Notes: generated from the sequence alone by a model not told the origin. 64,000 bases of DNA from Crocinitomicaceae bacterium (GCA_021325675.1 JAJTCM010000001.1:310001-374000); one strand, 5' to 3'; counted from the first letter of the stretch, positions 1 to 8,747 are shown. Program-made: numbers and translations.

Positions 1-353
1 AAAACAAAGCCCCTGTTTTGCTCGGAAATATCATTTGTAAAAACGAAGCCGAGATTATTCAATTTAAACGAGTTTAGCTTCGTTAAGCTTTCGAGCCCGT
101 TGAATTCGGCTTTATTGGTAATGCTGGTGTTCTGAAACCCCATCCCGAAGGTGGACGAAGAATAACGTCCGTAGCCTGCCGGGTTGATGGAAGATGAGCT
201 CAAGTCCGCCCCAAGGGCGCCAAATGAGCCTGCCATGCCTTCAAAACGTGCCGAACCGAAAACCTGTGTTTCTGAAAAGCGAACAATATCCAGGACATCC
301 TGGCTGTAGGCCAAAACAGGGAAGAAGCAAAGGCTTAAGAGGATTTTCTTCAT
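1..353 (-). CDS. OmpP1/FadL-like outer-membrane barrel protein (5' part only)
   Basis: Translating the minus strand from the ATG at 353 gives a signal peptide (MKKILLSLCFFPVLAYSQ) and then a segment with SARFEGMAGSFGALGADLSS and SSINPAGYGRY. These resemble the N-terminal plug of Bacteroidota OmpP1/FadL/TodX-type barrels, where a periplasmic N-terminus precedes the transmembrane strands. About 117 codons are visible and the frame stays open to the window edge, so the rest lies outside. The start is only 3 nt after the stop of the lipoprotein gene upstream (357-1370), so the two are probably one transcript. The substrate cannot be told; hydrophobic compounds are the usual cargo of the family. 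Confidence 0.72.
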   Translation of the reverse strand, partial: MKKILLSLCFFPVLAYSQDVLDIVRFSETQVFGSARFEGMAGSFGALGADLSSSSINPAGYGRYSSSTFGMGFQNTSITNKAEFNGLESLTKLNSFKLNNLGFVFTNDISEQNRGFV

Positions 354-356
354 AGA

Positions 357-1370
357 TTATCTTCCTCCGCGTCTGACAGTTGTACCTCCTGAGCCACCGG
401 CAGCGCCATTACTTCTCGGTGAAGTTGTCGTTCCGCCTGAATTACGGGTAGTACCGGAATTTCGCGGCTCAAAAGAACCGTTGTTAGACCGGGTATTTGT
501 ATTGGAACGTACGTTTGTATTTCCGCGGCCCGGGTTGGCATCGAAAGTGCCGCTTCCTCGCTCAACGTTAGGACGGCTTGAAACATGCTGTCCGTTGCGC
601 GATAAACCGGTTCCTGTACTTACGGAGCGGGAGCCTTTTACTTCAGAGCTGTTGATTGCTGAGCTGCTGCTGTTTCTGCCGTTTGACTTCACATCAGTCA
701 CAGAACGGCTTCTCCCGGAAGCATCTGCACCCGGACTGGCAGCTTTAAAATTACGCTTGCCTGTATTTTGAATCGCCAATCCTTTCGCTTCCGGTGATTT
801 TCCGCGGCGGTTATTGTTCACGCCTGAAGAGGAATATCTCGCTCCGTAATGTGTATTGTAGTTCGCGGTAAGGCCACCTGTGGGGGAATTGTTGTAATAA
901 TTGTTGTAACCATATCCGTAGCCATAACCATACGGTGAATAGCCCCAGGGTGAATAATAGTCATTGTAATAGAAAGACATGGGCATGTAACCGTAGCCAG
1001 CGCCGTAACCCCAGTAATTGCCATAGCCCCAGTTGTTCCATGGGTTGAACGGGTCGTAAAAAGGACTGTACGCATATCCGTAACGCCACGGATCATACGG
1101 GGAATACATTGGGTTGCCCATGCCGCCCATGATAAAGATGCTGGTGCGGAACATGCGGTTATCCCTGCCGTAACGGGTGTCAGAATCGCCCCGCTCGCGG
1201 CGGTAGCGGTAATTTTCATAAGAGCTGACGTTGTTCACTTCTTCCGTGCTGCTCATTTGCGGGTTTTTGGAGACGTAAACGTCATCGTCCACTACGTGTG
1301 AAGTAGCTGCGCAAGAGGCCAGGAAGAAGATTCCAAAGGCAAGGACAGCGGTATATTTTAAATTTTTCAT
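357..1370 (-). CDS. Gly/Tyr-rich lipoprotein
   Basis: The 337-residue product begins with a lipoprotein signal (hydrophobic stretch, then LASC with the acylated Cys near residue 20), so it should be anchored in the inner or outer membrane. Residues about 95-170 are dominated by Gly, Tyr, Pro, Trp and Asn, including runs of alternating Gly-Tyr. The C-terminal third is a Ser/Arg/Asn/Gly-rich, probably disordered tail. No enzymatic motif is visible. It is expressed from a TATCTTTG box at 1409-1402 and is followed after 3 nt by the FadL-like barrel gene, which suggests a shared outer-membrane or surface role. It is not assigned to a named family. Confidence 0.75.
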   Translation of the reverse strand: MKNLKYTAVLAFGIFFLASCAATSHVVDDDVYVSKNPQMSSTEEVNNVSSYENYRYRRERGDSDTRYGRDNRMFRTSIFIMGGMGNPMYSPYDPWRYGYAYSPFYDPFNPWNNWGYGNYWGYGAGYGYMPMSFYYNDYYSPWGYSPYGYGYGYGYNNYYNNSPTGGLTANYNTHYGARYSSSGVNNNRRGKSPEAKGLAIQNTGKRNFKAASPGADASGRSRSVTDVKSNGRNSSSSAINSSEVKGSRSVSTGTGLSRNGQHVSSRPNVERGSGTFDANPGRGNTNVRSNTNTRSNNGSFEPRNSGTTRNSGGTTTSPRSNGAAGGSGGTTVRRGGR

Positions 1371-1401
1371 TTGAAATGTTATTTGAAGTGTAAGCCTAAC
1401 T

Positions 1402-1409
1402 CAAAGATA
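1402..1409 (-). promoter_or_regulatory. -7 box TATCTTTG for the lipoprotein/FadL unit
   Basis: The minus strand reads TATCTTTG, an exact match to the Bacteroidota TAnnTTTG -7 element, 31 nt upstream of the ATG at 1370. It lies back to back with the proS box. Confidence 0.6.
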
Positions 1410-1421
1410 GAACAAAATTCT

Positions 1422-1429
1422 TAACTTTG
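1422..1429 (+). promoter_or_regulatory. -7 box TAACTTTG for proS
   Basis: An exact TAnnTTTG match 42 nt upstream of the proS ATG. Only 12 nt separate it from the divergent box on the other strand. No clear TTG element is seen at the expected distance. Confidence 0.55.
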
Positions 1430-1471
1430 CAAAAAATAACTAGCAAAAAATATACCAAAAAATAGTTAAAA

Positions 1472-2950
1472 ATGGCACAAAAATACGCGACTAGAGAAGA
1501 AGATTATTCCAAGTGGTACAACGAGCTCGTAGGGCGGGCAGACCTGGCTGAACATTCCGGTGTGAAGGGCTGTATGGTCATCAAGCCTTACGGTTTCGCC
1601 ATCTGGGAAAAAATGAGAGATGTACTTGATGCAAAATTCAAGGAAACCGGTCACTCCAACGCGTATTTCCCCATTTTTATCCCGAAAAGCTTATTCGAAG
1701 CGGAAGAAACAAATGCCGAAGGTTTTGCCAAAGAATGTGCAGTTGTAACCCACTACCGTTTGAAAGCTGACCCGGACAATAAAGGAAAATTAATCGTTGA
1801 CCCGGATGCCAAGCTGGAAGAAGAATTGATTGTTCGTCCAACAAGTGAGGCCATTATCTGGAATACCTATAAAAACTGGATCCAGTCCTACCGGGATTTG
1901 CCGATCCTCATCAACCAATGGGCGAACGTTGTGCGCTGGGAAATGCGGACGCGCCTGTTTTTGCGCACGACCGAGTTTTTATGGCAGGAAGGCCACACGG
2001 CACACGCTACCAAAGCGGAAGCGATTGCAGAAACGGAACAAATGCTCGACGTATACAGCTGGTTTGCTGAAAATTACCTCGCTATGCCGGTGATCCGCGG
2101 TTTCAAAACCGAAAGCGAGCGCTTTGCCGGAGCTGACGAAACGTATTGTATCGAAGCAATGATGCAGGACGGTAAAGCTTTGCAGGCAGGTACTTCCCAC
2201 TTCCTGGGGCAGAACTTTGCGAAAGCTTTCGACGTGAAATTTGCCGACAAAGAAGGTAAACTCGATCATGTCTGGGCAACTTCCTGGGGGGTTTCAACCC
2301 GTTTGATGGGTGCGCTCATCATGACGCATTCCGATGATGAAGGTTTGGTGCTGCCTCCGAAACTGGCCCCGATCCAGGTGGTGATCGTTCCGATTTACCG
2401 CTCCGAAGAAGAGCTTCAGCTGATTACGGAAAAAGCAAATGAAATCAGGCAAAAACTAAATGCGCTGGGGATTTCAGTGAAATTTGATAACGACGATAAC
2501 CGCCGCCCGGGATGGAAATTTGCCGAATACGAAGTGAAAGGAGTTCCAGTTCGCCTGGCGATCGGTCCGCGCGACCTCGCTGAGAACAAAGTGGAGCTGG
2601 CGCGTCGCGATACAAAAGAAAAATCAGTGGTTTCACTCGATGGTCTGGATACTTACATTCAAAAGCTGCTCGACGAAATTCAGCAGAACTTATATGACCG
2701 TGCCTTGAAATTCCGTGAAGAGAACATGCGGAAAGTAGATACGTACGAAGATTTCAAGCAGCAACTGGAAGAAAAGAGCGGTTTTTTCCTCGTACACTGG
2801 GACGGAACAGCCGAAACGGAAGCGCGCATCAAAGAAGAAACCCAGGCAACGATCCGCTGTATTCCTTTGGACGCCCCGGACGAAGAAGGAAAATGCATGG
2901 TCACCGGCAAGCCGTCTAAAAAACGGGTGGTGATCGCGAAAGCGTATTAA
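1472..2950 (+). CDS. proS: Proline--tRNA ligase, archaeal/eukaryal type
   Basis: This class II aminoacyl-tRNA synthetase charges tRNA-Pro with proline in the cytoplasm. The 492-residue length is that of the compact archaeal/eukaryal-type ProRS, which lacks the YbaK-like editing insertion of the E. coli enzyme. Visible landmarks are motif 2 (VVRWEMRTR followed by [15 protein letters not shown]), motif 3 ([17 protein letters not shown]), an anticodon-binding domain at about 300-400 ([15 protein letters not shown]), and a C-terminal domain ending in Tyr as in this group. Start at ATG 1472, 42 nt after a TAACTTTG box; divergent from the lipoprotein gene. Its cognate tRNA-Pro gene is at 20.8 kb. 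Confidence 0.97.
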   Translation: MAQKYATREEDYSKWYNELVGRADLAEHSGVKGCMVIKPYGFAIWEKMRDVLDAKFKETGHSNAYFPIFIPKSLFEAEETNAEGFAKECAVVTHYRLKADPDNKGKLIVDPDAKLEEELIVRPTSEAIIWNTYKNWIQSYRDLPILINQWANVVRWEMRTRLFLRTTEFLWQEGHTAHATKAEAIAETEQMLDVYSWFAENYLAMPVIRGFKTESERFAGADETYCIEAMMQDGKALQAGTSHFLGQNFAKAFDVKFADKEGKLDHVWATSWGVSTRLMGALIMTHSDDEGLVLPPKLAPIQVVIVPIYRSEEELQLITEKANEIRQKLNALGISVKFDNDDNRRPGWKFAEYEVKGVPVRLAIGPRDLAENKVELARRDTKEKSVVSLDGLDTYIQKLLDEIQQNLYDRALKFREENMRKVDTYEDFKQQLEEKSGFFLVHWDGTAETEARIKEETQATIRCIPLDAPDEEGKCMVTGKPSKKRVVIAKAY

Positions 2951-3067
2951 AATTAAGGATTAAGACCGCCGAAGGCAGCAGCGCAGCTAATGGAAAATTG
3001 AGAATTAAGAATTAGATTCCAATTTTCCATTTCACCGCGAAGCAGCTACGAAGTAAATTTTAAAGAT
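2951..3067. repeat. Degenerate AT-rich intergenic repeat (AATTGAGAATTAAGAATT family)
   Basis: The gap after proS holds AATTAAGGATTAAG and AAAATTGAGAATTAAGAATT motifs interleaved with CCGCGAAG/GCAGC-type words. Similar text recurs at about 7303-7330, 9270-9305, 14010-14115, 27253-27375 and 55910-55980. It has no coding potential that I can support. Confidence 0.5.
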
Positions 3068-3760
3068 ATGTTGGAAGAAAACCGAAAAGAAATTTTGGAC
3101 CTGCTGCACAGCAAGGCCGCTTTGAAGCAGGATATTCACGAGGATACACTCAACGTGTTCCAGAATTTTAAGCGTATCATGCAGGAAGAGGTGCAATTCC
3201 TCAAAACGCAGCTGACTGACCAGCGGATCCGGATGCAGTATATTGACAAAGGCTTGTATGAATCGCAGATTTTTATCGGGAGTGACCTGCTGTTTTTTCA
3301 TATGCACACGAATGTGTTCCTGCTGCCGGATGAACATCCCTTCTGGAAGCTGAGCTACCTCAAAAAGAACCGCGACAACGGGTATTTCGGAATTATTTAC
3401 ATCTATAATTTCCTGGCGCAATCTATTTTGCAGAGCAGGGAAGATGATCCGGGTTATTTGATCGGCCGCATTTTTGTCAACAAAGAAGGACATTTCTTCA
3501 TTGAAGGACAAGGGGCTTTGGGAGCTAATTTCAAGAATGTTGAAAAAGGCATACTTACGGATGATAAACTGCGGGATATTTTATACAAATCCTTTTGTTT
3601 CGCCAGCCAGTTCGAACTGCTCACCCCGCCATTCGATCTGATGTCCCAGGTGAACGTGATGCAGATCCAGGAAATCAGCTCTACGCTTAACTTACAGACC
3701 GGCAAACGCTTAGGTTTTAAATTTTCTGCGGAAGACCAGGATTTCTATACAATCAAGTGA
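3068..3760 (+). CDS. Conserved hypothetical protein, 230 aa
   Basis: I do not recognise a named family. The protein has no signal peptide or membrane segment, so it is probably cytoplasmic. The first 75 residues are highly charged and helical (MLEENRKEILDLL, then a likely coiled coil), and the middle is a mixed alpha/beta region rich in Phe, Tyr and Ile with HMHTNVFLLPDEHPFW near residue 85. Start at ATG 3068. It stands alone between an intergenic repeat and the tRNA-Glu promoter, on the same strand as proS. Codon use matches neighbouring genes, which supports a real gene. Confidence 0.7.
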   Translation: MLEENRKEILDLLHSKAALKQDIHEDTLNVFQNFKRIMQEEVQFLKTQLTDQRIRMQYIDKGLYESQIFIGSDLLFFHMHTNVFLLPDEHPFWKLSYLKKNRDNGYFGIIYIYNFLAQSILQSREDDPGYLIGRIFVNKEGHFFIEGQGALGANFKNVEKGILTDDKLRDILYKSFCFASQFELLTPPFDLMSQVNVMQIQEISSTLNLQTGKRLGFKFSAEDQDFYTIK

Positions 3761-3787
3761 AAAAAAACAAAAAAAATAATTCATTCA

Positions 3788-3818
3788 TTTGTGAATTCAT
3801 TTTTTCTGACTATATTTG
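3788..3818 (+). promoter_or_regulatory. Promoter of the tRNA-Glu/rpsT unit
   Basis: TTTG at 3788-3791 and TATATTTG at 3811-3818 are separated by 19 nt, a textbook Bacteroidota -33/-7 pair, 31 nt ahead of the first tRNA-Glu. Confidence 0.75.
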
Positions 3819-3849
3819 CACTCCCAAATTCAAAGGAATAAGGAATTTT

Positions 3850-3921
3850 GGCCCATTCGTCTAGTGGTTAGGACGCCAGGTTTTCATCCTGGAAACAGGA
3901 GTTCGATTCTCCTATGGGCTG
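3850..3921 (+). tRNA. tRNA-Glu(TTC), copy 1
   Basis: A 72-nt cloverleaf with acceptor GGCCCAT/ATGGGCT, anticodon stem CCAGG/CCTGG and loop TTTTCAT giving anticodon TTC, a T-arm with GTTCGATTC, and discriminator G. The full CCA is not encoded. It is identical to the copy 98 bp downstream. Confidence 0.96.
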
Positions 3922-3947
3922 CAAAAAATTGAAATAAACGTAATTAC

Positions 3948-4019
3948 GGCCCATTCGTCTAGTGGTTAGGACGCCAGGTTTTCATCCTGGAAACAGGAGT
4001 TCGATTCTCCTATGGGCTG
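3948..4019 (+). tRNA. tRNA-Glu(TTC), copy 2
   Basis: An identical 72-nt copy of the preceding tRNA-Glu, 26 nt after it. The spacer differs, so the duplication is limited to the gene body. rpsT follows after 30 nt, and a single promoter at 3788-3818 probably serves all three. Confidence 0.96.
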
Positions 4020-4049
4020 CAAGTATTAACATTATTAATAAATAGAAAA

Positions 4050-4301
4050 ATGGCGAATCATAAGTCAGCACAAAAAAGAATCAGATCCAACGAAGCTAAA
4101 AAGCTGCGTAACAAATATGTTCACAAAACTACCCGTAACGCGGTTAGAAAATTGAGAGCTTTAACAGTTAAAGGCGAAGCGGAAGCAATGTTTCCTACAG
4201 TAGCTTCCATGTTGGATAAACTGGCAAAAAGAAATATCATCCACAAAAACAAGGCTTCTAACCTGAAGTCTGGTTTGGCTGTTCAGATTAATAAATTGTA
4301 A
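4050..4301 (+). CDS. rpsT: 30S ribosomal protein S20
   Basis: The 83-residue basic protein starts [22 protein letters not shown], the hallmark of bacterial S20, which binds 16S rRNA in the small subunit body. Length is normal for the family. The gene lies 30 nt downstream of the second tRNA-Glu with no separate -7 box in between, so it is probably cotranscribed with the tRNAs. It ends at a strong intrinsic terminator at 4322-4347. Confidence 0.97.
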   Translation: MANHKSAQKRIRSNEAKKLRNKYVHKTTRNAVRKLRALTVKGEAEAMFPTVASMLDKLAKRNIIHKNKASNLKSGLAVQINKL

Positions 4302-4321
4302 GAACAAAAAGAATTGTTCAG

Positions 4322-4347
4322 GCCCCGTCAAAAGCGGGGCTTTTTTT
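4322..4347 (+). terminator. Intrinsic terminator after rpsT
   Basis: GCCCCG / CGGGGC hairpin with loop TCAAAAG and a run of seven T. It directly abuts the next promoter. Confidence 0.9.
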
Positions 4348-4360
4348 GTGCTTAAATTTT

Positions 4361-4368
4361 TATCTTTG
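4361..4368 (+). promoter_or_regulatory. -7 box TATCTTTG, almost on top of the start codon
   Basis: Exact TAnnTTTG match with only 8 nt to the GTG start at 4377. Transcription would begin within a few nt of the start codon, predicting a leaderless or near-leaderless mRNA. Confidence 0.6.
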
Positions 4369-4376
4369 CGCCGTAC

Positions 4377-6116
4377 GTGAAAAAGAGCTTGCTTTTCATA
4401 TTCCTGCTTGTTGCTGTGAAGCTTTACGGTCAGGGCGACCTGTTCCTTAACGGGAGCGATACCCTGCGCCTTGATTCGCGGACAGGCGGAAATGAGCTGG
4501 ATTCCGTAGCCGATTACCATGCAGGGACGCTGGTGCTGACCCCGGGCAGCTATTCGTATTCACCTTTCGGAAGGTACCAGGCTTCGTATGAGAATTTTAT
4601 GCCGCGTTTCGGAAGCCCCTTTTTAACTTTTAATAAGCAGCCTTTCCTTTTCTCAGGCATGCCGCATCTCGGTTTTATGTATGCTTTTGGTTCCAAAGGC
4701 CTGCAAATGCTCCAGGTGGACTACCAGCAGTTTTTCTCCAAAAAATTCGGGATCAACATGGCCTACAGCCGCAGCTCAATGGGGCAGATGATGCGCCAGG
4801 ATAATTTCAAGCACAATGATTTCCGCTTTTCAACCCGCTTCCTGGGCAAGCGTTATAAAAATTACAACCAGGTTTTTTTCCAGAAATCCGAGCTGAACCA
4901 GAACGGCGGTTTGGACACGAATACTTCCGTGCTGGAGTTCCCGCTGGAATTTCTCCCGGTGCGCAAGCTGTCAGCTTATTCCCAAATGGAGAATTTTCGT
5001 GCCGAAGCGGAGCATTACATTAATTTCCTGAATGATTCGATCTATGGAACGGGTTTGTTTATAGGAAATCAATGGAGCATCTCCAACCGTGAGTATTTCG
5101 AAAGCGGCCAGCTGGATACGGTTTACAGCCAGGTCAACCTGGATACGTTCAATACGCGCGATCAGTTCCAGTTTGCGAAAATCCTGAATAGCGCGGGAGT
5201 TTACGTACAAACCAAAAAGTTTTTCGCACAATTCGCTGTTGGCCATGCTTATTGGGATTTCCAAAACCTGGGCACACACCGGGACACGACGGAATTGTCA
5301 CTCAACGGCTCTCTGCGCTACGAGCTGAAAGGACTGAGCTTCATTAATCGTTCTTACCTCAACTTTGTGGGCGCTGTCGGTGAAAAAAGCTCTGAGTCAC
5401 GCCTGAAAATTGAGCGTCCGAAATTCCTCTTCAGCGCCTTACTTGATTACCGCGAGAAATTGCCGGAATTACAGCAGCGGTTTTATTTCGCAAATAATTT
5501 TTCCTGGTCAGCGCCTAATCTGAAAACCCAGAAATATTTGGCTGCTGGCGGCGATATCCAATGGAAAGGAAAGCTCAGGCTCGAAGCCCGCTTGCGCTAC
5601 CAGCTTTACCACGATTATTATTTCTTTATGGATTCGGCGTGGCGCAACGATTCCTTACCAACTTTGCAGCTCATCAACCTGAATTTTAAGGCTGATTTCC
5701 GTTATAAAGCTTTGCTGTTTCAGCCAATGGTTGTTGTGAACCAGTTTTCGAAAGAATTGTCTTTCCTGCCGGTTATTGACGTAAGGGGCCGCCTGGCTTT
5801 ACAGAAGAAAATTTTCAAATCTCAAAAACTTGATTTTTTAGTCGGTGTGGACGTTGCTTACCAAAGCTCCCGTAAATTGCTGGATTATGTGAACGCACTG
5901 GATGTTTTTGTCTTCAGCCCTTCGGGTCAGCAAACAAACCCGGATTTATACAAGGTAGATTTTTTCACGGCTTTCCAGATCGAAACCTTTCGTTTTTATG
6001 TCAAAGCGGAAAACCTGGATTATCTCTGGAACAAATCCGACTCTTTCGTAGCGGTCAATATTCCCATCACACCATTTTATCTCCGCGTCGGTTTAACCTG
6101 GGATTTCTTTAATTAA
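4377..6116 (+). CDS. Putative outer-membrane porin (Porin_10-like)
   Basis: The 579-residue protein begins with a signal peptide (MKKSLLFIFLLVAVKLYGQ, cleaved near residue 19) and consists mostly of alternating aromatic/polar strands ending in FYLRVGLTWDFFN, as expected for a beta-barrel with a C-terminal aromatic residue. It resembles the Bacteroidota 'putative porin' family (Porin_10). Start is GTG at 4377: the signal peptide begins exactly there and the -7 box at 4361-4368 excludes an earlier start. The gene is monocistronic between two terminators. No substrate is implied by context. Confidence 0.82.
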   Translation: MKKSLLFIFLLVAVKLYGQGDLFLNGSDTLRLDSRTGGNELDSVADYHAGTLVLTPGSYSYSPFGRYQASYENFMPRFGSPFLTFNKQPFLFSGMPHLGFMYAFGSKGLQMLQVDYQQFFSKKFGINMAYSRSSMGQMMRQDNFKHNDFRFSTRFLGKRYKNYNQVFFQKSELNQNGGLDTNTSVLEFPLEFLPVRKLSAYSQMENFRAEAEHYINFLNDSIYGTGLFIGNQWSISNREYFESGQLDTVYSQVNLDTFNTRDQFQFAKILNSAGVYVQTKKFFAQFAVGHAYWDFQNLGTHRDTTELSLNGSLRYELKGLSFINRSYLNFVGAVGEKSSESRLKIERPKFLFSALLDYREKLPELQQRFYFANNFSWSAPNLKTQKYLAAGGDIQWKGKLRLEARLRYQLYHDYYFFMDSAWRNDSLPTLQLINLNFKADFRYKALLFQPMVVVNQFSKELSFLPVIDVRGRLALQKKIFKSQKLDFLVGVDVAYQSSRKLLDYVNALDVFVFSPSGQQTNPDLYKVDFFTAFQIETFRFYVKAENLDYLWNKSDSFVAVNIPITPFYLRVGLTWDFFN

Positions 6117-6524
6117 AAGAGCCTGGCCACGAAGACACAGAGGCAGGAGTCACACAAAGATTTAATAAAAAATAAGGGGTTTTGAAGTTGGCGGCAATTA
6201 GCTAAGTGCCTTCGTGAGCCCTGATCCTTAGCGTCTTTGTGGAAACATAAACTGGTATAAAACAAAAAAGAGTGAAACTAGCGTTTCACTCTCTTTAACC
6301 TAACCTAACCTACCTTTTACAACTAAACCTGACACAAATATATGCCAATTTTTCAATTTTGCAAAAAAAAATGAGAAAAATTTACATAAAAAAATAAAAA
6401 TTTATCTATAACTCACAGAATATCAAGGCTGGCATATTTTTGATAAGTCAAATGAAGGCCGTTTTCGGGCTTAAAATGAGTAAAAACAGGCTCAAAAATT
6501 TAAAACAAGGAGCGGAATAATTAG
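6117..6524. other. Intergenic region with degenerate repeat, hairpin and TAACC tract
   Basis: This gap of about 400 nt has no credible gene. It holds CCACGAAGACACAGAGG-type text and its partner CGTCTTTGTGG at 6124-6245 (a family also seen at 7425-7465 and 47385-47455), a terminator hairpin at 6270-6291, a TAACC direct repeat (6297-6313), and AT-rich DNA leading to the fabG promoter. Confidence 0.5.
6270..6295 (+). terminator. Terminator-like hairpin after the porin gene
   Basis: Perfect 9-bp stem GAGTGAAAC / GTTTCACTC with loop TAGC, preceded by an A-run and followed by the weak T tract TCTTT. It lies about 150 nt after the porin stop. Confidence 0.6.
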
Positions 6525-6532
6525 TATATTTG
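6525..6532 (+). promoter_or_regulatory. -7 box TATATTTG for fabG
   Basis: Exact TAnnTTTG match, 23 nt before the fabG ATG. Confidence 0.6.
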
Positions 6533-6555
6533 GGCACAATTTTGAAACTAAGAAA

Positions 6556-7302
6556 ATGAAATTATTAGACGGAAAAGTAGTATTGATTACGGGCGCTTCC
6601 CGCGGAATTGGTAAGGCAATCGCCGAAGCTTGTGCACAGCAGGGCGCTACTGTAGCTTTCACTTATATCTCTTCGGAAGAAAAAGCAAAAGCGCTGGAAA
6701 CTGAATTAAGTGCAAACGGCGGAACTGCGCGTGGCTTTAAATCCGATGCAGGTAACTTCGATGCTGCCCAGCTACTGGTTGACCAGGTAGTGGAAGCCTT
6801 CGGAACAGTGGATGTTTTGGTAAACAATGCCGGGATCACGCGTGACACGTTACTGATGCGCATGAGCGAAGAGCAGTGGGACGAAGTGATCGCTACAAAC
6901 CTGAAATCGGCATTTAACCTCACGAAAGCGGTAATCAAGCCGATGCTGAAAGCTAAAAAAGGCTCGATCATTAATATGTCATCTGTTGTTGGGGTAAGCG
7001 GAAACGCAGGACAGTCCAATTATGCGGCTTCCAAGGCAGGTTTGATCGGTTTTACGAAATCCGTTGCCCAGGAATTGGGTTCACGCAATATCCGCTGCAA
7101 CGCCATTGCACCGGGGTTTATTGAGACTGAAATGACAGCCGCCCTGGACGAAAAAGTGGTTCAGGACTGGAGAAATTCCATTCCATTGAAACGCGGCGGA
7201 AGCCCGGAAGATGTGGCCAACGCTACTGTTTTCCTCGCTTCTGAAATGTCAGCTTACGTTACCGGGCAGACATTGCATGTGTGCGGTGGAATGCTGATGT
7301 AA
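6556..7302 (+). CDS. fabG: 3-oxoacyl-[acyl-carrier-protein] reductase
   Basis: This short-chain dehydrogenase reduces 3-oxoacyl-ACP with NADPH in the elongation cycle of type II fatty-acid synthesis. The 248-residue length is standard. Motifs seen are the nucleotide-binding TGASRGIG (12-19), NNAG (90-93), and the catalytic Ser143, Tyr156 and Lys160 in the order expected for FabG (SSVVG, then NYAASKAG). The MTAAL/GFIETEMT substrate-loop region is present. It is a single-gene unit with its own TATATTTG box and a terminator at 7351-7378. Another SDR reductase activity cannot be excluded, but the overall similarity to FabG is high. Confidence 0.92.
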   Translation: MKLLDGKVVLITGASRGIGKAIAEACAQQGATVAFTYISSEEKAKALETELSANGGTARGFKSDAGNFDAAQLLVDQVVEAFGTVDVLVNNAGITRDTLLMRMSEEQWDEVIATNLKSAFNLTKAVIKPMLKAKKGSIINMSSVVGVSGNAGQSNYAASKAGLIGFTKSVAQELGSRNIRCNAIAPGFIETEMTAALDEKVVQDWRNSIPLKRGGSPEDVANATVFLASEMSAYVTGQTLHVCGGMLM

Positions 7303-7350
7303 ATTGAGAATTAAGAATGGAAAATTGAGTCATTCTTGTAAAGATAGATT

Positions 7351-7378
7351 AGCCCTTCGGAAACGTGGGGCTTTTTTA
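7351..7378 (+). terminator. Intrinsic terminator after fabG
   Basis: AGCCCT...GGGGCT stem extended by CG/CG and closed by a GAAA tetraloop, then a T-run. Confidence 0.85.
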
Positions 7379-7471
7379 TTGGTATAAAGTAGCCATGGAT
7401 TACACGGATCTATGAATTACAAAAATCTTCGTGCAACCTTGCATCTTTGTGTCTTCGTGGCAAAAAAAACT

Positions 7472-7479
7472 TATTTTTG
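7472..7479 (+). promoter_or_regulatory. -7 box TATTTTTG abutting the meaB start
   Basis: Exact TAnnTTTG match, 5 nt before the ATG at 7485. It decides the start codon, because an upstream in-frame GTG at 7431 would lie outside the transcript. Confidence 0.6.
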
Positions 7480-7484
7480 TTTCA

Positions 7485-8528
7485 ATGAACGAAGACAAAC
7501 TCCGGGATTGGTTAAATAAGCGTAAAGAGCTCCGCGGGCAGCTGGATGCGCAAAGCCTGTTTGAGCAAATCCGCCTGGGTGATATCAATGCTTTAGGAAA
7601 AGGGATTACTTTGCTGGAAAGCACGCTGGAAACCGACCGCGAAAAAGCGCAGGAGCTGGTTAACCTGAGCCTGCCGCACACAGGTAAATCACTTCGCGTG
7701 GGCATTACCGGTGTTCCCGGCGTTGGAAAAAGCACGTTCATTGAAACTTTTGGTACCTTATTAATAGAGCAGGGGAAAAAAGTTGCCGTCCTGGCGATTG
7801 ACCCGAGCAGTGAGCGTTCACACGGAAGTATCCTGGGCGATAAAACGCGCATGGAAAAATTGTCGCAAAATCCCAAAGCTTTTATCCGGCCTTCGGCTGC
7901 AGGAGATTCCCTGGGCGGTGTGGCACGCAGGACGCGCGAAGCAACGTACTTGTGTGAGCTGGCGGGCTTTGACATTATTCTCATTGAAACAGTAGGGGTG
8001 GGGCAATCCGAAACCACGGTGCATTCGATGGTGGATTTCTTCATGCTGCTTATGCTTTCCGGTGCCGGCGACGAATTGCAGGGCATCAAGCGTGGGATTA
8101 TGGAAATGGCGGATTTACTGGTTGTAACGAAAGCTGACGGTGACAATATAGCTAAAGCCAAAAAAGCGCGTACCGAATACAAGAACGCCATGCACCTGTT
8201 TCCGCCGAACAGCAGCAACTGGATCCCGAAAAGCTGTATTTCCAGCGTGTACAACCGCGAAATGATGGAAGAAGTGATCGGCGTGCTTTTCGATTTTGAA
8301 GAAAAAATGACGGCTTCCGGTTTTATTGCCCGTAACCGCAGGGACCAGGACCAATATTGGTTTGAAGAAAGCCTCAAGGAGCTGATCCTCGATCATTTTT
8401 ACAGGCAGAAAACATTCAAAACCGAGGTCGGCGAGCTCAAACAGGCTGTACGGGAAGGAAGGATCACTTCTTTCGAAGCGGCCAGGCTCGTATTTACAAA
8501 CTATACAAACAAAAATGGAGGAAATTAA
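7485..8528 (+). CDS. meaB: Methylmalonyl Co-A mutase-associated GTPase MeaB
   Basis: A SIMIBI-class G-protein chaperone that loads and protects adenosylcobalamin-dependent methylmalonyl-CoA mutase. From the ATG at 7485 the product is 347 residues, the usual length. The P-loop GVPGVGKS is at 76-83, followed by AVLAIDPSSERSHGSILGDKTRM, the ETVGVGQSE switch, and VTKADGDN for guanine recognition. No mutase gene is in this window, so the partner must be elsewhere. The S4-domain gene begins 14 nt before its stop, suggesting translational coupling. An upstream GTG extension is derived from an intergenic repeat and lies before the promoter, so I reject it. Confidence 0.94.
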   Translation: MNEDKLRDWLNKRKELRGQLDAQSLFEQIRLGDINALGKGITLLESTLETDREKAQELVNLSLPHTGKSLRVGITGVPGVGKSTFIETFGTLLIEQGKKVAVLAIDPSSERSHGSILGDKTRMEKLSQNPKAFIRPSAAGDSLGGVARRTREATYLCELAGFDIILIETVGVGQSETTVHSMVDFFMLLMLSGAGDELQGIKRGIMEMADLLVVTKADGDNIAKAKKARTEYKNAMHLFPPNSSNWIPKSCISSVYNREMMEEVIGVLFDFEEKMTASGFIARNRRDQDQYWFEESLKELILDHFYRQKTFKTEVGELKQAVREGRITSFEAARLVFTNYTNKNGGN

Positions 8529-8727
8529 TTTTAAGATCGAAGGTGACTATATTGAGCTGATCCAATTGCTGAAAGCTGTCGGACTGGCACAGACGGGCGG
8601 TCACGCGAAGCTGATCGTGGAAGAAGAAATGGTTTTGCGCAATGGTGAAACCGAAACCCGCAAGCGCGCCAAGCTTGTTCCCGGCGATGTTATTGAAGTG
8701 GAAGCTTATCGGATTACACTGGCGTAG
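8515..8727 (+). CDS. S4-domain RNA-binding protein (YaaA/YbcJ-like)
   Basis: A 70-residue protein that is essentially one S4 fold: LIQLLKAVGLAQTGGHAKLIVEE is the helical RNA-binding half and VLRNGETETRKRAKLVPGDVIEV the beta half with the basic patch. Stand-alone S4 proteins of this size bind structured RNA or ribosomal particles, but the target here is unknown. Its start overlaps the end of meaB by 14 nt, so expression probably depends on meaB translation. Confidence 0.85.
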   Translation: MEEINFKIEGDYIELIQLLKAVGLAQTGGHAKLIVEEEMVLRNGETETRKRAKLVPGDVIEVEAYRITLA

Positions 8728-8747
8728 GCAGGAGTTTTTAGCTCGAT

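Noticed and set aside
6297-6313. TAACC direct repeat as a possible CRISPR or iteron
   Set aside because: Only about three 5-nt units without spacers; it is not an array or origin repeat. No array of spaced repeats is seen anywhere in the window.
7400-8377. A 325-codon minus-strand frame
   Set aside because: It is antisense to meaB, which has a perfect P-loop and normal length.
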